This document shows positions 36,536 through 46,989 of a stretch of 64,000 bases of DNA, piece by piece. How positions within the stretch are numbered: the stretch's first letter is position 1; every line of letters begins with the position of its first letter. This DNA comes from Rhinopithecus roxellana (lineage: Eukaryota > Chordata > Mammalia > Primates > Cercopithecidae), in contig NC_044565.1 in assembly GCF_007565055.1 (NCBI RefSeq), positions 43,866,211-43,930,210 on the forward strand. The letters are read 5' to 3'. The position numbers were made by a program, and so were the translations under genes. The notes under the pieces were generated by a model. The model searched no databases, was not told where the DNA came from, and was given only the letters and a program-made list of their open reading frames with translations.

Positions 36536-38494
36536 TGCTTTTTTGGTGATACTTTGTAAATGACACAATTTAAAGCATTGTTCCTTCCACTCGGCTTTTA
36601 ATTTTGGTAACATAATGCTTTTAGCTAAAAATGCACAAATCACGTTCAGATTCGATAAAGGCTTCATGAAGAATTGAGAAATAAATTTGAGGCAGAATAG
36701 TAATTTCTATCAAGACTCTTATATGCCTGAGCCTGGCCCTTACTGAAACTCCTGCTATCATTTAATGTTTTGGTTATTGCCCATCTGAGAATATCTCATG
36801 TAACTGAGGGTCACTCCTTCAAATCAATATGAAGAAGCACAATTCTAAAGCATTTTTTTCATATTTTTTTCAGGTTTAGAAATAAGTATCAATGTGACTT
36901 CTATCTTAAAAAGGGCTTTTGAAATATACTGATTTGTTAACAGAAATTTTTATTCATATTCTGATTTTAATCATGAAGAACTCAAAATATACCATATTTT
37001 TATTTAAAAGATAAATTATATATTCATTAGATGTCATGAGTATTAAACATTTTTAGACTGTCACATAAATTTGATATGAAATTGATAAATTAAGAAATGG
37101 AAGATAAACATCTAAACTTACGAGTTAACCAAATAAGTTGTTTCATCAATTTAGGCTTCTAGGCTTAATGATGCCCAAGCTTTTCTGGTGTATCTTGGCT
37201 TTTAAAATGTAGATACAACCCAAATAGTTCCTGAAGGAATATAAAGGGATTGCATAGTCTTAAATTTTGTATTTTCTGATTTAGAAAGTATAAGGATATA
37301 TTTTTTTCTGGATAAACATGACTGATTTAAAGGGTGGGAAGAGATGGTCAAAATTTAAAATAATTGTGTAATGAAAATATTTTTGAAAATTATCAGCAGA
37401 AGTAGTTTTTCTTGATAATTGCATGATGTAGTGATATCTGTGAATGATTACAAACACAGAATACAGGAATTTGTCTTAGCTTTGGTTTCCCAGAAAGTAG
37501 AGTCTGAAGCAGAGGACTTAACTGGTGCTACTCTAATGGCGTGTGGGGTAGGAGGTGATCCCAGGAAGAGAAGTAAGGGACCAGGAAGTGAACAGGAGAG
37601 GAGGGAGAGTTAAAATGATAATTCATTATTTACTTAGCTACTCCCAAGTACAACTGACAGCTAGATCCCACAGCAATGTTCCCAAGAATCCACAGAAGCT
37701 GTGTCTCAAGACAATTCATCAGAGGAAAAAAATGAATCATTTGCGAACCGGCTTCCTTCTCTCATTGGTCAAAGATTCACCCCAAGAGTGTAGGAGTTTA
37801 TTCCTGGATCCCAGGAGAGAAAATAAAAAGTTGATGAAAACAGTCTGGGATAAAGCATGGTCAGGATATGCATGTGCGAAATGGCTGGGCCAAGAGACAG
37901 ATGAGGCATTAATTTCTGAATTATAAACATTCATATGAAAAATTACCAACCATACTTGTGCAAACCAGAAATAACTTGTTTTTAATTTTTTAAAATGTAA
38001 TTTATATCACATTTTCTATGCCCAGTTTGAATTTTTTACATAAATATGATCTAACCAGAATTATGCTTGGCTTTATGTAATAGAAACTCAACTGTAAAGG
38101 AGATTTATCATACACAACACAAAGTTTAAGGATAAGCATATGAGGACTAGACAGGCAACTCCTCTATGCCTCCAAGAACCAGGCATCTCTGTTCCCTGCT
38201 CCCATTTCGTACTGAAGGCTATTCCAGGTCATTCCTCCTGACCAGTTTTTAGTCAAGAAAGACAAAATAAAAGAATTAGTCCGTGTGTTATGCATGTGTC
38301 CTGATAGACAAAACTGAGGTACATGAGATAACAAAGTATCTATTACACGAATCTATTATATATATAACTTAAAAATTATATGGTAAAATAAGCACTTTTA
38401 ATCACACTGAAAATATATTTTACTGAAGAGTTTAGTTCAAATATTAGCACCTAAGGAGAAATTTCCTGCAATTTAAATCACTTTAAAATTTATT
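36536..38494. other. Single-copy sequence
   Basis: 2 kb without a clear family. 37480-37920 (AGAAAGTAGAGTCTGAAGCAG...GGATAAAGCATGG) has the texture of an old LTR or DNA repeat and gives a 123-residue open frame (37555-37926 +), but I recognise no domain and no splice borders. Confidence 0.4.
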
Positions 38495-39550
38495 TAACAT
38501 TCTACAATCAATCTACATAATTCACCAGATTAATAGAATAAAGGATAAAAAATACAATTATCTCAATATATGGATAAAATGCACTTGATGAAACCCAATA
38601 CCCATTCTTAGTTTTAAAAATGTCAACAAACTAGAGGGAGATCTTTTATCTGCTAAAAACTATCAATTTTTTCAAAGATGCAGTTTCAACATCATACTTA
38701 AGAGTAAAATATTCAACATTTTCTCCATGAGTTTCAGAGCAGGGCAAGGATGTCCACTATTGCGATTTCTATTCAACATTTAACTGAGCATTTTAGCCAT
38801 TGCAATAAGACAGAAAAGAGAAAATTTATGAAAAATGACATAAAGTAGTCATGAATTTCAACTAACCCAATTGTGTACATATAAAATCAAAGGATATACA
38901 AACTATTGAAGTTAAGTGAATTTTAGTAATTTTGCTAGAATCAAGGTCAATAAACAAAAATGTATGGAAATTTTTATAGACTAGCAAACACGTAATAAAA
39001 TTTTAAAATGTAATTTACAATAGCACTGAAAAGCATTAAACTCTTAATGAATAAGTCTAATGAAAGCTGTGCAAGTTCTTTACATTGAAAACCTCAAAAC
39101 ATTGCTGAGAGAAATAAATAGAGAGCTATATAATGTTCTAGAATTAGAGACTCAATATTGCAATTCTCTTACTTGAGCAAGATAGTGCAAATGTAATCAA
39201 ACTCCCAGTAGGATTTTTGTGGAAATTGATGGGAAAATTGTACAATTTATGAGGAAATGCAAAGACTATAATAGTCAAGGCAATATTGAAGAAGAAAAAG
39301 CTATGGGAGTCACACTAGTATATATTAAGACTTTCTACGGAGCTACACTAATTACTACCATGTGGTATTTAAATAAGAGTAGAAAAATAAACAAATGGAA
39401 TAAAATAAAATGGTCATAAATAGATAGACAAATATACACATCTGTTTCACAACCAAGTTGCCATGGCAATTTAATGGGGGGAAAATGATTTTAAAGTAAA
39501 CAATATGAGGCTACATTTCTATTCCTAGATATGTAACCAAGAAAAATAAA
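38495..39550 (+). mobile_element. Old L1M ORF2 fragment
   Basis: Diverged RT to C-terminal ORF2 sequence: AGGGCAAGGATGTCCACTATTGC near 38740 is the RT region, and 39219-39419 translates as IVQFMRKCKDYNS and TFYGATLITTMWYL, as in L1 ORF2. Inactive. Confidence 0.75.
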
Positions 39551-39559
39551 GAATAATAC

Positions 39560-39805
39560 ATAGCATATGACTGTGTTTATAACAACTTTAAGAACAAGCA
39601 AAACTAATCTATGATTACAAACCTTACACTGTCATTACATTTGGTGAGGGCAGGCCCTTTGACTAGAAAGGAGCAGGAGGGAACTTCCTGGTGATGGAAG
39701 TTTTCTATATTTTGATTGCATTTCGATTACATAGGGATATAATTTGTCAAAAGTCATGGAACTGTGCCTGAAGATCTTAAGTTATACTTCATATAATTAT
39801 GCTGG
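39560..39805 (+). mobile_element. L1M 3'-end fragment
   Basis: ACAAGCAAAACTAATCTATG, GGAACTTCCTGGTGATGGAAG, TTTTGATTGCATTTCG, AATTTGTCAAAAGTCATGGAAC follow the terminal part of L1M elements. Confidence 0.65.
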
Positions 39806-40510
39806 ATAAAATGGATACTCATATCAAAAATGAACCTCAATATTTGTTTCACACTACACACAAAATTAAGTTGAGAGGAGTCATACAAATAAAGATAAGG
39901 AGTTAAATAATTAAATTTCTAAAAGTAAACACAGAAAAATAGCTTCATGACCTTTGGGTCAGCCAGTATTTCCTGAACAGGACATAAAAAGTACTATTTA
40001 CTTAAAAGAAAAAAAGAAGTTGAGAAGTTAGATTTAATAAAAACAAAGAACTTTTATTAATCAAATCCTCGAACGAGTAGAAAAACAATGCACCAAAGGT
40101 AGAAAATATTTGCAATACTTGTATCTGACTAAATACTCTTGCATAAGTCCAGAATATGTAACTCCTATGAGTAATAAGGAAAAAGAAAGATAGCCCAAAA
40201 GAAAGTGGTAAGAACTTCTAAATGGCCAGCAAATGTATAAAAAGTTGTTTGGCATAATTAGTTAAGAAATGTACATTAAAACAAAAACATAATATGACTA
40301 GACTCACACTAGAGCATATAATTTTTTTTTTAAATCCCTGAAAATCCAAAGATTTGGCAAATGTGTAGAGCAACTGCTACTCTCATGATTGTTGTGGGAG
40401 GATAAATTGCTACAGCAATTTTGAAAAACTGTTTGCCAATATCTGCTTAAACTAAACATGTATATAAATTATTATCCAGTTATTTTATTCTTCAGTAATA
40501 TAATACTGCA
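39806..40510 (+). mobile_element. L1M ORF2 3'-half fragment, out of order
   Basis: Contains GTAGAAAATATTTGCAATACTTG, AAATGGCCAGCAAATG and GAAATGTACATTAAAAC, which lie upstream of the previous fragment in an intact L1. Either a second L1M copy or a rearrangement. Confidence 0.65.
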
Positions 40511-41004
40511 ATGATTATCTTGGCATAAGTTTTTTTTAGTACTCGGAAGATATTCTGTATTTATCTTCTGATACTGGTTTTCTTTCTTCAAACCTATAAA
40601 TGTTTGTAATAAGACTCCAACTACTTAATTTAGAAATGTACCCAGTCCATAGGCTGAAGTAATGACTTCATGTTTACATATTTTAATTACATAGAAATGA
40701 ATCAAATATAATCTTTATTGTGAATGTTGCAAGGTGAGATGGGAATTCCCCAACCATATGTAACCCTTGTTAAAATAAAAACTCAACCACTGTCCAAAAG
40801 AGTCAGGCAAAACATGTCAGTTTAAAATGATGACAGGAAAGTAAATTGATAATAACATTTTCTCCAAGTATTTAATTTATTCCTTGGCTTTTGAAATACA
40901 ATTCTGATAGTACATTTGAAAGAAAAGAGTAAAATAGTTCAATAACAAAGCTAACTAAAATAAGTTTTTGTTAAAAGAAGGTAATACTTATTTTGTTTTT
41001 ACAG

Positions 41005-41057
41005 GTTCAAGGAAAAGTCAGTGGAAGTCGTTATCCATGTCAACATTGAACCAAAAG
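41005..41057 (+). other. Candidate 53-bp internal exon
   Basis: Acceptor side: a branch-point-like GCTAACTA at 40950-40957, then TTATTTTGTTTTTACAG ending at 41004. Donor side: CCAAAAG|GTAAAG at 41057/41058, a strong match to the donor consensus. The 53 bp is open in two frames: FKEKSVEVVIHVNIEPK when the first base completes a codon, or SRKSQWKSLSMSTLNQK when the first two do. The third frame ends in TGA. It lies in sequence with no recognised repeat. I cannot name a gene. It may be a real exon of a large gene whose introns fill the window, or a chance match. Confidence 0.4.
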
Positions 41058-41183
41058 GTAAAGAATTTTATAATATATTAACATTTTACCTGGAGATTAT
41101 TTTTATTGATTCCTCTAAGGATATATAATTATTGTTCAGTAGCTTTTAATGAAAGAAATTGAATTGAAAAATCAAAGCGTTTC

Positions 41184-41835
41184 TATATATATATATATAT
41201 ATACTTTAAGTTCTGGGATACATCTGCAGAACCTGCAGTTTTGTTATGTAGCAAACCATGGTGGTTTGCTGCACCCATTAACCTGTCATCTCCATTAGGT
41301 ATTTCTCCTAATGCTATCCCTCCCCTTGCTTGCCACCCACCAAGAGGCCTCAGTGTGTGTTGTTCCTCTCCCTGTGCCTGTATGTTCTCATTGTTCAGCT
41401 CCCACTAATACGTGAGAACGTGTCGTGTTTGGTTTTCTGTTCTTGTACTAGTTTGCTGAGAATGATGGTTTCCAGCTTCATCCATGTCCCTGCAAAAGAC
41501 ATGAACTCATTATTTTTATGACTGCATAGTATTCCATGGTGTATATGTGCCACATTTTCTTTATCCAGTCTATCATTGATGGGCATTTGGGTTGGTTCCA
41601 AGTCTTTGATATTGTGAATAGTGCGGTAATAAATATACGTGTGCATGTGTCTTTATAGTGGAATGATTTATAATCCTTTGGGTACATACCCAGTAATGGG
41701 ATGGCTGGGTCAAATGGTATTTCTGGTTCTAGATCCTTGAGGTATTGCCACACTGTCTTCCACAATGGTTGAACTAATTTACACTCCCCGCAGCAGTGTA
41801 AACGCTATTTCTCCGCATCGTCTCCAGCAAAACGT
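41184..41835 (-). mobile_element. 5'-truncated L1PA-type LINE-1
   Basis: On the minus strand it has the end of ORF2 (EIPFDPAIPLLGMYPKDYKS, WIKKMWHIYTMEYYAVIK), a stop near 41395, and the 3' UTR to 41205. The tail is replaced by a (TA)n run at 41184-41204. Related to the copy at 3121-3668 but a separate insertion. Confidence 0.92.
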
Positions 41836-42540
41836 GTTTCTTATTGACTGTCAAATACCATAGACAGTACCAGTCACAGTTGAATTGCTAAAATTAAATG
41901 TAATTTTTATAAAAAATAAGATATAAATTAAGATGTAGATGAAAAGTTTGGAGAGGTTTTTGTATAATTCATACTTCCGTTAGGTTCTCTACAGTGACTG
42001 TTTGGGAAACCAAAGGGTTTCTTCTTTCTTTATTCTCCCTTTCTATTCAACTTCCCTTCACACCTTGTCCTTTCTCCATTTCCTCATCACTTTTGTAAGT
42101 CCAAGTAAGCAAAATTTCAGCCCTATTTCATGAAAATTGTCTGATGCAGCACTTTCTATTATTAAAATATATTTATAAACATTTAATACCATCAATTTAT
42201 AGCAAATTCTCAAATAAGGAAGTGGTCCTATCTGATACTTTATTTGGATGTCAATTATCTGCAATCTTAAACAAGTTTTCATATATATGCAATATTGAAA
42301 ATGTCAGTTTGTCTCCCAGGCCAGCCTACACAATCCTATTTAATTCATAGCATAATTTTCAAATCTTATTTTACAATAAAATTTGGAAAAATAAATGTGC
42401 TCTAACACTTCTAATAAAACAAAACAATAAAATACCAAAATACAATGATGATTTTTATTAAAAACATTGAAACTAGAGGAAATTAGATTTAATGGAACAG
42501 AGATAAATCTTCAATTTAATAAACTCTCCTAGCATTTTTC
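41836..42540. other. Single-copy sequence
   Basis: No gene or repeat recognised. Confidence 0.45.
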
Positions 42541-42671
42541 AGGTACTCTGTGAGTATTTTACCTAGAATCTTAGCCTTACAACACCTGTAAAGTAGCTAT
42601 TATTCCCATTTTGCAGGTAAGTACTCTGAATCTCAACAAGTTTAAGTAATTTATCTAGGGCCAAAAAACTG
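42541..42671 (+). repeat. MIR fragment
   Basis: GGTACTCTGTGAGTATTTTACC, TTACAACACCTGTAAAGTAGC and TTATTCCCATTTTGCAGGTAAG are MIR core words. The AluS next to it inserted at its end. Confidence 0.7.
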
Positions 42672-42691
42672 AAAAAAAGAATCTGAGGATG

Positions 42692-42990
42692 GGCCTGGCA
42701 TGGTGGCTCACGCATGTAATCCCGGCACTTTTGGAGGCTGAGGCAGGTGGATCACCTGAGGTCAGCAGTTTGAGACCAGCCTGGCCAACATGGTGAAATC
42801 CCATCTCTACTAAAAAAAAATACAAAAGTTAGCCGGGTGTGTGGGCATGGCATGCACCTGTAATCTCAGTAACTTGGGAGGCTAAAAAATGGAAATTGCT
42901 TGAAGCCAAGAGCTGGAGGTTGCAGTGAGCCGAGATCCAGCCACTGCACTCCAACCTGAGAAACAGAGTGAAACTCCTATCAAAATAGTA
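42692..42990 (+). mobile_element. AluS with 20-bp target duplication
   Basis: Full-length, diverged Alu starting GGCCTGGCATGG. An exact target duplication AAAAAAAGAATCTGAGGATG lies at 42672-42691 and 42991-43010. GACCAGCCTGGCCAACATGG is S-like. The right monomer has several small losses (GAGGCTAAAAAATGG). Confidence 0.96.
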
Positions 42991-43195
42991 AAAAAAAGAA
43001 TCTGAGGATGAATCTTCTTAACCTGAGTATGATTAGCTCAAATTCTTTCTCCCGTCCCATGCTATGAGGAGTCCAGGTAGTTTCATTTCACTTTCAAAGA
43101 TTTCACACTGAATATTTTTCACAGGTTTCCTGAATAGGAAGGAATACTTGAAATGACTTCTTTTCAAATGCATTACTTTAAAACTGAAAAAACTA

Positions 43196-43547
43196 GGCAA
43201 GGTGTGGTGGCTCATGCCTGTAATCCCAGCATTTTGGGAGGCCGAGGCAGGAGGATCACCTGAGGTCAGAAGTTCGAGACGACCCTGGCCAACATGGTGA
43301 GACCCCCGTCTCTACTAAAAATTCAAAAAATTATCCAGGTGTGGTGGCATGTGCCTGTAATCCCAGCTACGCAGGAGACTGAAGCAGGAGAATCGCTGGA
43401 ACCCGGGAGGCAGAGGTTGCAGTGAACTGAGAGCATGCCACTGCACTCCAGCCTGGATGACAGAGCAAGACTCTGTCAAAACAAAAACAAAAAAACAAAC
43501 AAACAACAACAACAACAAAAACAAAAAAGCAAAACAAAACAAAAAAC
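43196..43547 (+). mobile_element. AluS with a long A/C-rich tail
   Basis: Body starts GGCAAGGTGTGG and ends near 43480 (CAAGACTCTGTC). The tail 43481-43547 is AAC/AAAAC simple sequence. The flanks (GAAAAAACTAGGC before, GAGAAAACTAAGGC after) look like a degraded target duplication. It is the second AluS in 500 bp in the same orientation. Confidence 0.93.
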
Positions 43548-44511
43548 CTGAGAAAACTAAGGCTCTACTTACAGGCAAGGCCAATCCCAAATTCTGTTTC
43601 TCTAGATTCTGGTGACTGCCTTCCTATTTCTAATGATAGTGACAAAATTAAAATTCTCATTATGTCTTGCCTAGATTATTGCAGTAGTTTCCTCACTTGT
43701 CTCTCTGGCTCCAGTTAATAATCCTGTATACTTCTATTTGAGTAAATTTATCAAATATAAATGCTTGAATAGATTCATAACTGAGTGGTTCTTAGGTTGG
43801 GACTAGGAGTGAATTCAGCAAAGGAGACAGGAGATGTAATTATTAAGGTATTTAGTACATTATTAAGCATATTACAACTAACAAACCAAGCATAGATGAT
43901 GAGTATCATGAAACAAAGATTATGTTTCATGCAGTTCTGTGCCCATTTGCTGTTTAAAATAAAGAAAACAAAAATTATTTGATTACTTGCATTTTATTTC
44001 AGTAATTTTTCTTCATTGCTATTCTAATTATTTTAACTTCTACTCTCTGAAATCTTCTTCCCAGTCAAGTTCTGAAAAAACTGAATAAAAAAGTGTCAGA
44101 TGGAGGCCAAAACATCAACTTCCTTACTAATAAAATGCAAGTTGAAGGATGTAGCTTAGTATTAGGTAGATTTGCCATTTAGTTGGAGGCAGCCATAGAC
44201 AGCCAAGGCCTCCAAACTTCCTAGCCTCACTAGTATTATAATTTCTCTAATACATGGTTTTTTTCATCTCAAATTCCACTTTTTTGTTTCTTTCTATGGA
44301 CCATATAGCAAAGGTTGCAACATTTATAGAATTCCATTAAATAGCATCCCACTTCCTTGCCAGCTTTCTGAAAAATTGAAATAATATAAAAGGATTACCA
44401 ATAGAGGTCAGAATGTCAATTTTACTATTGACAAATGCTAAGTTGGAGGGCTTTCTTCCAGAACCAAATGGGCTTACTGAATATGCTCAAAAATTAGGTA
44501 GATTTACCAAC
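43548..44511. other. Unique sequence with an ancient ~130-bp duplication
   Basis: 44051-44180 and about 44345-44505 look like diverged copies in the same orientation. Shared words include TTCTGAAAAAACTGAA/TTCTGAAAAATTGAA, GGAGGCCAAAACATCAA/AGAGGTCAGAATGTCAA and ATTAGGTAGATTTGCCA/ATTAGGTAGATTTACCA. The second copy has about 33 extra bases. Origin unknown. Confidence 0.5.
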
Positions 44512-44858
44512 TGTCCTAGTCTGCTTGTACTTCTATAACATAATACCATAAATTTATAATTTATAAAGAACAGAAGTTTATTCCTCATGGTTCTGAAGTC
44601 TGGGAAGTTGAAGATCAAGGCACTAGCATCTGGTAAGGGTCTTCTTGCTGCTTCCTCAAATGGCAGAAGGACAAAAGGGACAAATGCTGTTTCCTCATAT
44701 AGCAAAAGAGTAAGAGCAAATTAACAATGCTTCGTGGTTTCTTTTATAAGGGACTTCAATACTACTTATGAGGGAGGAGCCCTCATGATTTAATCACCTC
44801 TTAAAGACTCTACCTCTTAATATAAGCATACCTCATTTTGTTGCTTTTTGCAGATACT

Positions 44859-44859
<1 letters not shown>

Positions 44860-44897
<38 letters not shown>
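44860..44897. repeat. T38 homopolymer inside Tigger1
   Basis: Thirty-eight consecutive T in the left subterminal region, where Tigger1 normally has a short T run. An expansion after insertion. The surrounding Tigger1 is colinear, so it is not a retroposon tail. Confidence 0.93.
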
Positions 44898-44901
<4 letters not shown>

Positions 44902-46276
44902 AAAGGTTTGTGGCAACCCTGTACTGAGGAAGTTTGTTGGTACCCTTTTTCTAATGGCATATGCTCATTTTGTGTCTCTGTGTCACATTTGGGTAATTCT
45001 TGCAATATTTCAAATTTTTTCGTTATTCTGTTTCTTTTATGGTGATCTGTGATTAGCGATCTTTGATGTTACTATTGTAACTGTTTTGCACTCCAAGCAC
45101 CTGCCTGTGTAATGCAGTGAACTTAATCCATAAATGTATGTGTTCTCACTGCTCTACCAACTGGATGTTTCCCCATTTCTTTTTCTGTCCCTGGGCCTCC
45201 CTATTCCCTGAGATGCAACAATAATGAAATTAGGCCAATTAATAACCCTACAATGGCTTCTAAGTGTTTAAGTGGAAGGAAGAGTTGCACATGTCTCACT
45301 TTAAATCAAAAGCTGGAAATGATGAAGCTTAGTGAGAAAGACATGTCAAAAGCTAAGATAAGCTAGGCCTCGTGCTCCAGACAGCCAAATTTTGAATTCA
45401 AAGGAAAAGTTTTTGAAGGAAATTAAAAGTGCTACTTTAAAGAACATAATATAAATGATAAGAAAGCAAAATAGCCTTATTGCTAACATGGAGAAAGTTT
45501 TAGTGGTCTGAATAGAAGATCAAACCAGTCAAAACATTCCTGTAAGCCAAAACCTAATCCAGAGCAAGGTCCTCTTCAATTCTGTGGAGGCTGAGAAGGT
45601 GAGGAAGCTGCAGAAGAAAAGTTTGAAGCTAGTAGAGGATGGTTTATAAGGTGTAAGGAAAGAAACTCTGTACGACATAAAAGTGCAGGATGAGCCATCA
45701 AGTGCTGTTGCAGAAGTGACAGCGAGTTACTCAGAAGATCTGGCTAAGGTCATTGATGAATGTGGTCACACTAAACAATAGATTTTCAATGTAGATGAAC
45801 CAGTCTTCTACTGGAAGGAAATGCCTCTAGAACTTTCATAGCTAGAGAAGAGAAGTCAATGCCCAGCTTTAAAGCTTCAAAGGACAGGCAGATGCTCTTG
45901 TTAAGGGCTAATGCAGCTGGTGAAGCCAATGCTTACTTGTCATTCTAAAAATTCTGTGACTTTTAAGTTATGTCAGATTGGCTATCTGTACCCTATTAAT
46001 AGAAAAACTAAGCCTAAACGACAGCACATTTGTTTACAGCATGGTTTGCTGAATATTTTAAGCCTGCTGTTGAGATATATACTGCTCAGAAAAAAACAAA
46101 CACAAAAAAAAATTCCTTTCAAAATATCACTGTTTACTAACAATGCTCCTGGTCACTCAAGAGCTCCAATGAAGATGTACATGGAGATTGTTTTCTTTCC
46201 TGTATCTCATCATCTATTCTGCAGCCCATAGATCAAGGAGTAATTTTGACTTTAAAGTCCTGTTATTTAAGAAATA

Positions 46277-46586
46277 GGTTTATTTTTACTATTATTATTA
46301 TTTTTGAGACAGTGTTTCACTCTTGTTGCCCAGGCTAGAGTGCAATGGTGCGATCTCAGCTTACTATACCCTCTGCCTCCTGTGTTCAAGCAATTCTCCT
46401 GCCACAGCCTCCAAGTAGCTGGGATTACAGGCCTGTGCTGCCACAGCTGGCTAATATTGTCTTTTTAGTAGAGACAGAGTTTCGCCATGTTGGTCAGGCT
46501 GGTCTAGAACTCCTGACCTCAGGTGATCCACCTGTCTCAGCCTCCCAAAGTGGTGGGATTACAGGCATGAGCCACCATGCCTGGCC
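46277..46586 (-). mobile_element. AluS inside Tigger1
   Basis: Body from about 46303 (TTTTTGAGACAGTGTTTCACTC) to GCCATGCCTGGCC-type end at 46586, with an ATT-repeat tail. Target duplication TAAGAAATA at 46268-46276 and 46587-46595. It is the third layer of the nest at this locus. Confidence 0.95.
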
Positions 46587-46989
46587 TAAGAAATACATTT
46601 TATAAGACTATAGCTTCCATTGATTGATAGGGATTCCTTGGATGGATCTGCCCAAAATAAATTGAATCCTTCTGGAAAGGATTCAGCAGTCTAGATGCCA
46701 TTAAGAACATTTATAATTTATGGCAGGAGGTCAAAATATCAGCATGAATGAAAGATTGGAAGAAGCTGATTGTAGCCCTCATGCATGGCTTTAAGGGGTT
46801 CAAATCTTCAGCAGAGGATATGACTATATATACACTGAAAAACAAAAAGAGAATTGTGTGATTTGCTTTATTTAGATATTTTCTTTATTGTGGTGGTGTG
46901 GAACCAAACCTACAATATCTTTGAGGCATGCCTATACTGTCACATTGGAAACAACTACATTTTGGAGGGAATATGTTCAAACGAGAGCA

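Larger units (their letters stand above)
44823..46934 (+). mobile_element. Tigger1 DNA transposon, internally deleted
   Basis: Left end TAAGCATACCTCATTTTGTTGC and right end GAGGCATGCCTA are the Tigger1 terminal inverted repeats. The flanking TA dinucleotides (44821-44822, 46935-46936) are the duplicated target. The interior follows the Tigger1 transposase gene (AGAAAGACATGTCAAAAGC, TTTTCAATGTAGATGAACC, GCAGCCCATAGATCAAGGAG) but with many stops. The pogo-like DDE transposase is dead. Roughly 600 bp near the 3' end (around 46840) is missing relative to a ~2.4-kb element. An AluS sits at 46277-46586. Confidence 0.93.
44512..46989 (-). mobile_element. MaLR (MLT1/MST-like) LTR split by Tigger1
   Basis: The LTR runs 44512-44822 and resumes 46935-46989. 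The two parts join in the middle of one antisense phrase (CTACCTCTTAATA | CTGTCACATTGGAAAC). The far end is GAGAGCA. Target duplication CCAAC (44507-44511) versus CCAAA (46990-46994), one mismatch, as expected for MaLR. The Tigger1 in the middle is flanked by TA on both sides. Confidence 0.85.

Noticed and set aside
37555..37926. 123-residue plus-strand open frame
   Set aside because: No recognisable domain, no splice sites at its ends, and the sequence has the look of an old repeat. Not enough to call a gene.
44860..44897. T38 run considered as the tail of a minus-strand retroposon
   Set aside because: Tigger1 sequence is colinear on both sides and no foreign body or target duplication is present. 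It is a homopolymer expansion.
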